From positions 558,001-622,000 of the forward strand of contig NZ_CP033070.1 in assembly GCF_003669035.1 (NCBI RefSeq): a stretch of 64,000 nt of DNA, in the 5' to 3' direction. The notes beneath the pieces are model-generated. The model saw nothing but the letters and a program-made list of their open reading frames with translations, had not been told where the DNA came from and ran no database searches. This DNA comes from Chryseobacterium sp. 3008163. GTDB taxonomy: Bacteria; Bacteroidota; Bacteroidia; Flavobacteriales; Weeksellaceae. Below are positions 35,335 to 44,548 of the stretch, piece by piece (the first letter of the stretch is position 1; every line of letters starts with the position of its first letter). The position numbers and the translations under genes are program-made.

Positions 35335-36209
35335 ATGAAATTTAGTCAACGAATAGGTAAAAGTATCATAATAAAAGATATTCAAATTGAAAGTATTGAT
35401 AATGATCTAAAAAATGGACTTTGGAATATTTATGATCTCTACTTATTAGGGCGGATTAGTGAAGAATATGACTATTATCACAATGTAATCCCATCTGTCT
35501 TTTTCAGTAACTCTTTATGGCATAATTTATTTAAATATCCAATAGATCAAATACCTTCATACTTTCCTGATGTAAAAACCTCTATTAGAATTTTTTTTTC
35601 AATACTGATTGGTATAAACTTTATGACTTAATCGAATATAGTATAGAGCTAGCAGAAAATTCTATATTTACAGATTGTATAAATACAGAAGAATTATATG
35701 AAAATTTTAATCTAATTCTTGAAAGGGAATTTGCTGGATATAGATTTATTGACGGTGAACTTGTTCCAATAACCAACAAAACAGAAATAAAAGAGATTGA
35801 AGAATCTTTATTTATAACTCAAGACTTCACATCACTTAAATCTTGTAATACACATCTAAAATCATCATTATCAAAACTTTCTGATAGACTTAATCCCGAT
35901 TATAGAAACTCTATAAAAGAATCAATTTCAGCAGTTGAATCAATTTCAAAAATTATTTCAAATAATTCAAAAGATAGTTTGGGTGGCGCATTGGACAAAA
36001 TCAAAGGTAAATTAAAAATCCATTCCGCACTTGAAAGGGGTTTCAAACAAATCTATGGTTATACAAGTGATACAGATGGAATAAGGCATGCTTTGACTGA
36101 AGACAATAACTGTGATTTTGAAGATGCAAAATTTATGTTAGTATCATGTAGTGCTTTTATAAATTATTTAGTAATTAAAGCTGATAAAGCAGGAATTACT
36201 TTTAATTAA
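35335..36209 (+). pseudogene. AbiJ-like abortive-infection protein, broken by a 1-base contraction of a T run
   Basis: The N-terminal frame (MKFSQRIGKSIIIKDIQIES..NGLWNIYDL) has the look of the AbiJ N-terminal domain 4, whose members start with FSxRxG and a DxLRNxLWN segment. After the nine-T run at 35591-35599 the frame is lost. With ten T it continues through FFNTDWYKLYDLIEYSIEL and joins the C-terminal part (GGALDKIKGKLKIHSALERGF, EDAKFMLVSCSAFINYL), giving 291 residues. The C-terminal part resembles the HEPN-like domain found in Abi proteins, which act as RNases on phage infection. It is low in G+C and has its own canonical promoter. The family assignment is from pattern memory, not a search. 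Confidence 0.7.
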
Positions 36210-36311
36210 TTTTTTAAAGACTATCACCATCATCCACATTTTCTATTTTTAACCCACTCCACTCCTACAAAAAATCCCTAACTTGTCTTTTCTAAAAACG
36301 AGATTCTTCTC

Positions 36312-37454
36312 ATGACAGATAAACAATTTAATTTTCAACAGGGATTTACATTCAGCAAACACGTTCCGGAAGAAATATCGCATTTTGACCGGGTTTTTGA
36401 TGTGTTCAAAGATTTGCTGACCCACACTTCCGGCGATATTGAGGAAGCTTTTGAATGGCTCGATATGCTTGATAAAGAATACGATATTTTCACCGACGAA
36501 TATACGCTAGAAGACTTTGAAGAAGACCTCAGAAAACGAGGCTACATCAAAAAAGAAGACGATTCCGAAGAAGGAAATACAGGACCCGGAAAAGGCAAAA
36601 ATATTCTGACCGCCAAACTGGAAGCAGCTTTGCGTGAATATGCTTTAGACCAGATTTTTGGTAAGCTTAAAAAAAGTGGCATCGGAAATCACAGAACCAA
36701 CAAATCCGGAGTCGGTGACGAACGTGATGGCGAAAACCGAAACTTCCAATACGGTGATGATTTATCAACGGTGAACATGACTGAAAGTCTGAAAAACGCC
36801 CAAATCAACAACGGAATTGCAGACCTTCGAATGACCGAAGACGACCTCATCGTGGAAGAAACCAAACACAAAGCTCAGATGAGCACGGTTTTAATGATCG
36901 ACATCAGTCATTCGATGATTTTGTACGGTGAAGACAGAATCACTCCAGCCAAAAAAGTGGCAATGGCTTTGGTGGAACTCATCAAACGAAAATATCCAAA
37001 AGATTCCATTGACATCATTGTGTTCGGAAACGAAGCGTGGCCAATTAAAATCAAAGACCTTCCCTATTTGCAGGTCGGTCCGTATCACACAAATACCGTT
37101 GCAGGATTGGAATTGGCAATGGATATTCTCCGCAGAAAAAGAAATACCAACAAGCAGATTTTCATGATCACCGACGGAAAACCAAGCTGTCTGAAGCTAC
37201 CCAATGGCGAGTATTACATGAACAGTGTCGGACTTGATCAGAGAATTGTAACTGAATGTTTGAATAAAGCTGCACAGGCAAGAAAACTGAAAATTCCGAT
37301 TACCACTTTTATGATTGCCCAGGATCCTTATCTTCGTCAGTTTGTGAATGCTTTTACTGCACAAAATAAAGGAAAAGCTTTTCTGACTGGACTTTCAGGT
37401 TTGGGACAGATGATCTTCGAGGATTACGAGAAGAACAGGATAAAAAGGATTTAG
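36312..37454 (+). CDS. VWA-domain protein, partner of the AAA+ ATPase
   Basis: A 380-residue protein. The first 120 residues are helical and acidic, the next 70 low in complexity, and from about 192 there is a von Willebrand A domain with a complete MIDAS: DISHS (197-201), a threonine in the loop around GPYHTNTVAGLELA and an aspartate in MITDGKPS. Proteins like this pair with MoxR/ChlI-type AAA+ ATPases, as subunits D and I do in magnesium chelatase, to remodel or insert metal into client proteins. The next gene on the strand encodes such an ATPase. A TAnnTTTG box was not seen. It probably acts in the cytoplasm; the client is unknown. Confidence 0.85.
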   Translation: MTDKQFNFQQGFTFSKHVPEEISHFDRVFDVFKDLLTHTSGDIEEAFEWLDMLDKEYDIFTDEYTLEDFEEDLRKRGYIKKEDDSEEGNTGPGKGKNILTAKLEAALREYALDQIFGKLKKSGIGNHRTNKSGVGDERDGENRNFQYGDDLSTVNMTESLKNAQINNGIADLRMTEDDLIVEETKHKAQMSTVLMIDISHSMILYGEDRITPAKKVAMALVELIKRKYPKDSIDIIVFGNEAWPIKIKDLPYLQVGPYHTNTVAGLELAMDILRRKRNTNKQIFMITDGKPSCLKLPNGEYYMNSVGLDQRIVTECLNKAAQARKLKIPITTFMIAQDPYLRQFVNAFTAQNKGKAFLTGLSGLGQMIFEDYEKNRIKRI

Positions 37455-37666
37455 GCTAAGAGCAAAGGGAAAAGTAAAAGGTTAAAAGTGGGATTTCTAT
37501 TTACCAAGTAAAATTACTTGACTTTAGAAACATTGCGATCTTTGCTGAGTGAAATGCCTTTGCGAACTTAAAATAAAACAGTTAGTAGTAAAAAAATCAT
37601 TGCGGACTTTGAGTTAAATATATTTTTTAAAGCATTCCCACTCAATAAATAATTACATCATTACAA

Positions 37667-39120
37667 ATGAAAAACGATACAACATTTAAAGAATTAAAAA
37701 AATCAGGATATACCGATAAAACCATCAATCAGGAGATTCAGGCAAATTTAATTGCGAAAATTAAAGCGAAAGAACCTGTATTTGAAGGACTTTGGGGTTA
37801 TGAAGATTCTGTGGTTCCGCAATTGAAAAAGGCGATTTTAGCGGGGCATCATATCAATTTATTAGGTTTGCGCGGACAGGCAAAAACCAGAATCGCAAGA
37901 AGTATGGTCAATCTTTTGGATGAATTCATGCCGATTGTAAAAGGTTCGGAAATCAATGACAGTCCGTTTCAGCCGATTTCGAAATTTGCGAGAGATCTGA
38001 TTGCAGAATTGGGCGACGAAACTCCAATTTCTTGGGTTCACCGTTCGAACCGTTTCTTTGAAAAATTAGCGACTCCCGATGTGAATGTGGCAGATTTAAT
38101 TGGTGACATCGACCCAATAAAAGCTGCAACTTTAAAACTACCTTATTCTGACGAGCGAGTTTTACATTACGGAATGATTCCTAGAGCGAACCGTTCTATT
38201 TTTGTATTGAATGAATTGCCCGATTTACAGGCGAGAATTCAGGTTTCGCTTTTTAATATTTTACAGGAAGGTGATATTCAGATTCGTGGATTTCAGTTGA
38301 GAATGCCTTTGGATATTCAGTTTGTGTTTACCGCAAACCCAGAAGATTACACCAACCGTGGAAGCATCGTTACGCCTCTGAAAGACAGAATCGGGTCACA
38401 GATTTTCACGCATTACCCGAAAACAATTGCTTTAGCTAAACAAATTACCGAGCAAGAAGCACAAGTTTCCGCTGAAGATAAAGCACAGATTCAAATTCCT
38501 GATTTGGCAAAAAACCTATTGGAAGAAGTAGCTTTTGCAGCCCGTGACAGTGAATATGTAGATGCAAAAAGTGGCGTAAGTGCAAGACTAACCATTAGCG
38601 CAATGGAAAACTTAGTAGCTGCCGCAAAATTACGTCTGATAGAAACTGATGCTTCAAAAACAACAGTCCGTTTGTTAGATTTTATGTCCATCATTCCATC
38701 GATTACGGGAAAATTGAACTAGTGTACGAAGGCGAACAGGAAGGTGCAGATTACGTTGCGAAAATATTAATTGATAAAGCCGTGATGGTGCAGTTTGAAA
38801 GTATTTTTCCTCGTATTTCAAAATTAGAAAAAGAAGGCATCAAAACACCTTACACAGATTTAATTAAATGGTTTAATAAAAATCATTTAGAGCTTAATTA
38901 TACCGACACTGACGAAGAATTCTACAGCAAGCTCAACAGCATTGCTCCATTGACAACTGTTATAGAAGAAAACGTTTCTGAATTAAGTACAGAAGACAAA
39001 AACTTCTGCAAAGAATTGGTTTTATGGGCATTGACTATCAGCAATAAATTAGATAAATCTGAAAACTCTAATGCTTATACTTTTGATTCTGCAGATATCG
39101 GGCAGTATTTGAGAAATTAA
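37667..39120 (+). pseudogene. ChlI/MoxR-type AAA+ ATPase, broken by a 1-base contraction of an A run
   Basis: Two frames, 37667-38722 and 38722-39120, form one 484-residue ATPase when the four-A run at 38710-38713 is read as five; the junction then reads ITGKIELVYEGEQEGA. Walker A is GLRGQAKT (67-74). The Walker B-like region is RSIFVLNELPDL, with sensor residues in FVFTANPEDYTNRGSI, and the lid has GVSARLTISAMEN. The family is close to magnesium-chelatase subunit I. It follows the VWA gene by 212 bp and should act together with it as an ATP-driven metal-insertion or protein-remodelling pair. It ends at a 15-bp hairpin terminator. Confidence 0.85.
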
Positions 39121-39143
39121 AATGTGAAAATCTTCATCATATT

Positions 39144-39190
39144 GGAGTCATAAATTACTCAGATTGTTGGGTAATTTATGACTCCTTTTT
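39144..39190 (+). terminator. Terminator of the AAA+ gene
   Basis: A 15-bp perfect stem GGAGTCATAAATTAC / GTAATTTATGACTCC (39144-39158, 39171-39185) is followed by five T. Confidence 0.92.
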
Positions 39191-39219
39191 ATTGGATAAA
39201 TTGTTAAAATGAGTTGTTT

Positions 39220-39290
39220 GTCAGTTCGAGTAGAAATTCTGAAAGAATTTTGTATCGAGAACATACACTCACAACTTCAATTCTCTATAC
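39220..39290. repeat. Nested palindromic repeat, copy 2 (degenerate)
   Basis: GTCAGTTCGAGTAG at the left, then TGTATCGAGAA (39251-39261) facing TTCTCTATAC (39281-39290; one mismatch in the stem). Order and sequence match the left part and inner arms of the element at 31131-31254. The outer right arm is missing. Confidence 0.65.
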
Positions 39291-39341
39291 ATGTTTCCTT
39301 CTCTTTTTTCCGTAAAAACATTACAACTGACCTAATATCAT

Positions 39342-39375
39342 TTTGCTTTCAATTTCATTCTAAATTGTATATTTG
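39342..39375 (+). promoter_or_regulatory. Promoter of the DUF4956 gene
   Basis: TTTG (39342-39345), a 22-bp spacer, then an exact TATATTTG (39368-39375). It supports the TTG start codon at 39396. Confidence 0.7.
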
Positions 39376-39395
39376 CTAAAACTAAAAACACAATT

Positions 39396-39953
39396 TTGGA
39401 ATTACAGGAACTTTTCGAACGTTTATTGATACTTTGTCTGTCAATTTTTACCCTATATTATTTTTCAAACAGAAATCGAAATATCAGACTGCATCCTCTT
39501 TTAGGGTTGATCAGCATTTGTACATTTTTTATGTGTCTGGTTTTCACGAAAGCTGAATACAGTCTCGGAGTTGGCTTCGGATTATTTGCCGTTTTTTCGA
39601 TTCTCCGTTTCAGAACAGAAACTTTCACCATTCAGACTATTGTTTTTCTGTTTGTATCGATTACGCTTTCCCTTCTAGACGGACTTTTACCCATTAAAAA
39701 TCTCGAGATCCTTTTAGGAATCAATATTACGATTGTAACGATTTATTTGATTTTAAATTATTTCGAAAAGAAGTCACCGATTGTTTCTGAAAAGAGTTCG
39801 ATTGAAATTATTTCTTCATTAGATTTTCTCCAGCTCGAAGAAGCAGAACGCAAAAGAGTTTTAACGGAAAAAACCAAACTTAAGAATTTCAGTTACAATA
39901 TTAAGAGTATCAATCTGAATGATAATATTGTGATTTTAAAGGTTTCGCATTAA
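39396..39953 (+). CDS. DUF4956 membrane protein
   Basis: A 185-residue protein with four predicted membrane segments in the first 120 residues. The DUF4956 hallmark is in FGLFAVFSILRFRTETFTIQ (about 68-87), followed by a hydrophobic hairpin (VFLFVSITLSLLDGL, LLGINITIVTIYLIL) and a polar C-terminal tail that could sit in the cytoplasm. The start is a TTG codon at 39396, 20 bp after the -7 box; no in-frame ATG occurs before the conserved part. DUF4956 genes are often near polyphosphate or VTC-type genes in other genomes, but none is here, so the role is open. Confidence 0.82.
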   Translation: MELQELFERLLILCLSIFTLYYFSNRNRNIRLHPLLGLISICTFFMCLVFTKAEYSLGVGFGLFAVFSILRFRTETFTIQTIVFLFVSITLSLLDGLLPIKNLEILLGINITIVTIYLILNYFEKKSPIVSEKSSIEIISSLDFLQLEEAERKRVLTEKTKLKNFSYNIKSINLNDNIVILKVSH

Positions 39954-39968
39954 GATTTATTCAGGAAT

Positions 39969-40053
39969 TTTTTATTTCACGCAGATCTAGGAGATTACGC
40001 AGATTTTTCAATTAATTATCTGCAAAATCAGCTCAATCTGCGAGAGAAAAAAT
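39969..40053. repeat. Palindromic ATCTGCG repeat
   Basis: TTTCACGCAGATC TAGGAGATTACGCAGATTTT is followed by ATCTGCAAAATCAGCTCAATCTGCGAG. Several ATCTGC/GCAGAT words in both orientations allow hairpins. The end AATCTGCGAGAGAAAAAAT (40035-40053) recurs exactly at 59097-59115. Confidence 0.65.
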
Positions 40054-40220
40054 AATCCTTTAAGCTATTAACTGCTTAAAATTTCTAAAGAATCGGATTT
40101 AATTAATAAGAGGATAACAGTCTTTTCAAGCTTAATTAAAGTCAAATTTATTGATTCAAACTTTGCTCGTTTAAATCAAAATTATAAATAAATCTTTGCG
40201 TTTAAATCTCATTTAAAAAA

Positions 40221-42104
40221 TTAATCCATATAAGCTCTAGCCTGCTTGATGTACAGCTGCTTCTCATCACCCAAATATTTAAACTCAATATCTAGAGGAT
40301 AATGTCTTTTCGACATTTTTCTTTTCTGCCAAAGCAGATTCAGTCTTCTTTCCAAAGGAGATGAAATATCAAATAACTTTTTAATTTCCTTCTCAGTCAA
40401 AATGGGTTTTCCATTGTTAAGACTCGATGTAGAACGGTAATCGACCACAAACGAACCAAAACTATTGAAATTGTGACAGTAAAATTCATCGCACGTAACA
40501 CCCGGTTCCGGCTTGACTACAGATTCTTCACCCAACTGAACATTCACGGTAATTCCGTCATATTGATTTCGGTATAGATTTTTTGAAACCAAAACTCCGT
40601 TCGCTTTTTCGTCAGGGAACGATCGGTGAACAAGAACGCCCATTGCACAACTTTCGTGATTGATCCCAAACAAATCGCGTTCCTGAAACGCACGGAAATT
40701 CCAAAAACTTGACCAAACGTCTAATATCGCTTTTTCTACGGTCTTATCGGCATCTCCGATGATAGCTGTTTTAGAATCGTACAATCCCGCTCCGTTAAAA
40801 CCTTCCATATCTTCAGCGTTGGTGGAAGAACGGAATCTGAAGTTTTTAAAATCACTTTGAGCATTCAGCTTTTCTTCAATTTTCTTCAAGAGTGCAGGAT
40901 TAACTTTTGAATTTTTGACCGTCTTTCTGAAAGCTTTCAGTTCTCTCTCAAGAAGCTTTACAGAATCTTTTGGGATCGCATACAACTCATTGATCTTATC
41001 CTGCAAATGATTGTCTTTAATATGCTGATCAAAATAATAAAACGGAATCGCAAAAGCATATTCAGGAGTTTTGAACGACTTCATTTCTTTCTGAATCTGT
41101 TTTAAAAGCCCAAGGTTGGTTGCCTTTGAACCAATTGAATGAACAATATTTAATGGTGTTGTTGTTTCCAAATCTACCAAATCGGTAACCGAAAAATCTT
41201 TTTTCAGAATAATTTCTTTTACTGCTTTTTTTGTTGGAATGGGTTTCTGTGAAGCTTTTAATAAGTATGAATTTTCTTTGGTAATCAACTCCACTTTCTT
41301 TCCCAAAAGTGCATTTACAGATTGCTTATCCCAAAGTTTGGTATCTACATACACCGGAATATTTCTGTTTTTTGCCAATAAAACCAGGTGACTCAACGGA
41401 GTTTGAAGCTCGGTAATAATAATTCCCCGTACAGTCGGAATAAATTCTGGCGTTGTGTTGATGATAATGATTTCATCTGATTTCGGATTAAAGTCTTCCT
41501 TTTTCTGCAGGTCATATTTTTTAAGAATTCCAACATTTGAAGTGTTTTCAATTGACTGTTCAGTAATTCTTTTAAAAATAAAATCCGAGAGAACGGTCGG
41601 GATTTTCAGTTGTTTCTTTGAATTTAAGCCAATCACATGAGGAGAGTTGAGATAAAACTTCAGCTTATCTTTGAAAAATACGTTCTTGCTGACTTCATTA
41701 TAAAAGAAATTAATCAGTCCGGCATTCATTTCATCTGAAGCAGCCAGCTCCATCACCCAATCGTCAGAATCCTGCAGATAGTTGATATTGGCGAGAAGAT
41801 AAGTTCTCTTATTGGTTGGGTTGTACGACTGTTTATTGAACTCACCAATCTCATCATTAAAACCCAAAACTTTCAGGCAAAAATCATAATGATAGGTATA
41901 TCTCGTACTGTTAAAAAAATACAGTTTTTTCGCACCGTAATCATACACCACTTTTACCGATTTCATATTGGTAAATTTATCGGTAAGTGGTTTACCTGAA
42001 AGATTCAAAAACTGTTGTTTCTTGGCAATTGAGTTCACATAATTATCCTGTGAATATGATAAAACAGAAATGGTGAGGAATAAGAATAGTAATATATTTT
42101 TCAT
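40221..42104 (-). CDS. Exported PEP/pyruvate-binding (PEP-synthase-like) protein
   Basis: A 627-residue protein with a clear signal peptide (MKNILLFLFLTISVLSYSQ, about 1-19). After about 200 residues without recognised motifs it has a phosphohistidine-type swivelling segment, GIIITELQTPLSHLVLLAKNRNIPVYVD, with H239 at the position of the catalytic histidine of PEP-utilising enzymes. From about 322 (VHSIGSKATNLGLL) follows an ATP-grasp PPDK_N-like domain with FRFRSSTNAEDMEGFNGAGL and GVLVHRSFPDEKANGVLV. The domain order (His domain before ATP-grasp) is the reverse of PpsA/PpdK, and the signal peptide is unexpected for an ATP-using enzyme. ATG 42104 is chosen because the signal peptide begins there; the frame extends to 42152. 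The function is unknown. Confidence 0.82.
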   Translation of the reverse strand: MKNILLFLFLTISVLSYSQDNYVNSIAKKQQFLNLSGKPLTDKFTNMKSVKVVYDYGAKKLYFFNSTRYTYHYDFCLKVLGFNDEIGEFNKQSYNPTNKRTYLLANINYLQDSDDWVMELAASDEMNAGLINFFYNEVSKNVFFKDKLKFYLNSPHVIGLNSKKQLKIPTVLSDFIFKRITEQSIENTSNVGILKKYDLQKKEDFNPKSDEIIIINTTPEFIPTVRGIIITELQTPLSHLVLLAKNRNIPVYVDTKLWDKQSVNALLGKKVELITKENSYLLKASQKPIPTKKAVKEIILKKDFSVTDLVDLETTTPLNIVHSIGSKATNLGLLKQIQKEMKSFKTPEYAFAIPFYYFDQHIKDNHLQDKINELYAIPKDSVKLLERELKAFRKTVKNSKVNPALLKKIEEKLNAQSDFKNFRFRSSTNAEDMEGFNGAGLYDSKTAIIGDADKTVEKAILDVWSSFWNFRAFQERDLFGINHESCAMGVLVHRSFPDEKANGVLVSKNLYRNQYDGITVNVQLGEESVVKPEPGVTCDEFYCHNFNSFGSFVVDYRSTSSLNNGKPILTEKEIKKLFDISSPLERRLNLLWQKRKMSKRHYPLDIEFKYLGDEKQLYIKQARAYMD

Positions 42105-42188
42105 CTTGTGCGGATTAGGCAACAAATGTAGAGAATATCTTGATTGTGGCAAACTTTGAAAGTTTGGGATGAGTACTACAATTTTATG

Positions 42189-42886
42189 TTACTCTTTTCT
42201 CATCTTCGTTTTCATCAAATCAGTCAAAGAGACAGTAAATGGCAGACCTGCTCTTGAATATTTATTTGTCACATCCTCTAAGATTTTTTTGTACGTCTCC
42301 AATTCTTTAAAATCCCAGCTAACATTTTCAAATTCTATATCTGATGCTTTTTCAATCTCGATAGCCAAATAATATTCTTTTGGATTTTTTGATGGTGGGT
42401 AATTAAGCGTATCCAGATAACTTCTCGAGAACACTTTTAGACCTTTGCTTTTAATCTGGTACAAATCTGATGCATGTGCTTCACCTTTTTTTCTCAACAA
42501 TAAATATTTGGCATTCACCACATCATTATTGAGTTCTAAAGATCCAGTGTTGCCATCCATTCGGAAAATGTATTTCTTATTTTCTTCATACCATTTGAAA
42601 CGATCATTGGATGTGGAATATCCTATCAACACAAAAACCTCACTCGGAATTAGCTTTTTACCACTTATATATTCGGGGAGAGATTCGTGTAATAAGTGAT
42701 TATCGTCTTTAGGATTTTGATAAATCTGATGTGCTTTATGACTCACATTCTCTCTTTGAGATGCCCGATCTAACAAGTGAGCAATCACCAAATCAATAAA
42801 CTTAGATAATTCACTAATATCATCAGCTTTTCCATTTGGATTGACTGAAAAAGCACCCAACCCTGGAATAATTTCATGAAAACCTC
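42189..42886 (-). CDS. C-terminal part of the DUF2357 nuclease, out of frame with its N-terminal part
   Basis: A frame of about 230 codons that has no good start: its first candidate codon is TTG 42860, while coding-like sequence (GFHEIIPGLGAF) continues upstream into the A/T run shared with the previous gene. If the eight-T run at 42894-42901 had nine bases, it would be read as one protein with the gene at 42887-44542. The content includes the helical segment KFIDLVIAHLLDRASQ and then a compact domain EVFVLIGYSTSNDRFKWYEENKKYIFRMDG with LLLRKKG and LNYPPSKNPKEYYLAIEI, which I cannot name. It is the last part of the restriction operon. Confidence 0.7.
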
Positions 42887-44542
42887 TTATTTCTTTTTTT
42901 TCAGTTCCCGGATATAAAATATACGCACCACCCGATCTTCTGATCGCATCTTTGTAGCATGCATTTTCAGTAAGTCTACATTTTTATAAATACCTTTTCG
43001 CTCGTTTTCTTCTTCCTCTTCTAAATTAATATCTATATTTGTTTGAATCTGAAATTGTGTGACTTTATATTTAGCATCAAAATGAATATGAACAATTAAC
43101 TCTTGCCTCTCCGCTTCCTTTTCATTTAACATCGATGGCCATACAGATAATGTGTAATCCGGTCGCAATGTTGTCGTGTAACTTCCCGCAATATTATCTT
43201 TGTAATCTGTACCTCCTTTGAAAGAACGATTGTAAGAAAACTTCACTTTTAGGATTCTATTTTCTGTGACAAAATCACCATACAGCGCTGTGTGTTTTCC
43301 TTGCTTTACCATGACGTTCAAACCGTCTTTCGTTGGCTCTAATAAATGCTCATAAGGTTTTTCCTCGTACTCAATATCATTGATTTTAAATTTTGATTTA
43401 AACAAATCATACAAAGTAAAAAACAACCAATATTCATACAAAGTTGCGATATCTCTTTTTCCAGCTTTGTACACATCGTCACCACCTTTCCAAACTAATT
43501 TTGATGCTAAATCAAACTGCAACCATGCACTTAAAATTTCACGATAACCGCTCTTTCTTTGTAAAACCGGACTGTTTAATTTCAGGGAAGTTGGTCTTGA
43601 AATTTCTTTAAAAAATGACTGACTCAAATAACCATCTAACTGAGTTACCAAATTGGTAGCTTCCATGAATGGTCTTGAATAATTCTTTTCCTTAAAATAT
43701 TGCTGACAGTCTTCCACAAATTTCAAGAAGACCTCTAATGCGTGTTTTATAAATCTATTTTCAGGCGTATCGATATGTTCAATTTTCCCGAAACTATTGA
43801 TTTTACTTGGGATAGATTCAATTCCATTTTGGTATAAAGAATGAGATTGTTGCAACGGAATTCTATTAGAACCTGATGTAATTTGTTTTGTAGCAGAATT
43901 ATTAAATCTCTTTATTCTTCTGATGTCAACCACTTCTTGTTCTGTATTCCAAGTGGTTTTTGGAGAAGCCATAATTTTAAGTACCGCTTCCTCAAAATCT
44001 TTATTCTGAATGATACTATTTACAAAACTAAACCGTTGATAAATCGTTTCATTGTCTCTAGAAAAATCAGTTTCGAAATTTTGGTTTACCGGAGAATTGA
44101 TTTGCATTAACAGTTCGGTACACTTATCGGTAATATCTTTGAGCATATACCGGTAATTTTCCCGATAACTTTTATCTTCTTTGGTGTCGAACTTTGTTGC
44201 TAATACCTCAATTGTAATTTCAAATTCTTTTCCTGCTTGAGTTTCATCAGTTATAAATAAAGTGAGCGTCCCTACATAAATATTCGGAACAATTCTGCCC
44301 CTATAACGATCACGTTTGGATTGATAAACAATACTATCACATTTTAATCGATATGTTTTTTTACTAAAAAAGTATTCATAAAAGTTCCCTTCCAATATTT
44401 GAAAGACACTTTCACCATTTTCCCGAGCCACTTCTTCTGAAATTTGAAAAAGTTTTGCCTCGTTTTCAGGATAGATTTCTAAAAAATCTTCATCACTAAA
44501 AAATGGTAACGGAATTCGAATAAACTGTTTTGCTTCGTCCAT
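42887..44542 (-). CDS. DUF2357 / PD-(D/E)XK nuclease, McrC-like subunit
   Basis: A 551-residue frame whose C-terminus (RELKKKK) is caused by the A run; the full protein is probably 784 residues including the frame at 42189-42886. Residues about 20-310 match the layout of DUF2357. A nuclease core is suggested by YEYW (E370), RPDYTL (D462) and IHFDAKYKV (D489-x-K491), the D...(D/E)XK pattern, followed by DLLKMHATKMRSEDRVVRIFYI, which is usual in this nuclease family. It lies six bases after the McrB-like gene. Together they should be the cleavage and motor subunits of one enzyme, the position held by the LlaJI R2/McrC-type protein. Confidence 0.82.
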   Translation of the reverse strand: MDEAKQFIRIPLPFFSDEDFLEIYPENEAKLFQISEEVARENGESVFQILEGNFYEYFFSKKTYRLKCDSIVYQSKRDRYRGRIVPNIYVGTLTLFITDETQAGKEFEITIEVLATKFDTKEDKSYRENYRYMLKDITDKCTELLMQINSPVNQNFETDFSRDNETIYQRFSFVNSIIQNKDFEEAVLKIMASPKTTWNTEQEVVDIRRIKRFNNSATKQITSGSNRIPLQQSHSLYQNGIESIPSKINSFGKIEHIDTPENRFIKHALEVFLKFVEDCQQYFKEKNYSRPFMEATNLVTQLDGYLSQSFFKEISRPTSLKLNSPVLQRKSGYREILSAWLQFDLASKLVWKGGDDVYKAGKRDIATLYEYWLFFTLYDLFKSKFKINDIEYEEKPYEHLLEPTKDGLNVMVKQGKHTALYGDFVTENRILKVKFSYNRSFKGGTDYKDNIAGSYTTTLRPDYTLSVWPSMLNEKEAERQELIVHIHFDAKYKVTQFQIQTNIDINLEEEEENERKGIYKNVDLLKMHATKMRSEDRVVRIFYIRELKKKK

Positions 44543-44548
44543 ATTTCT

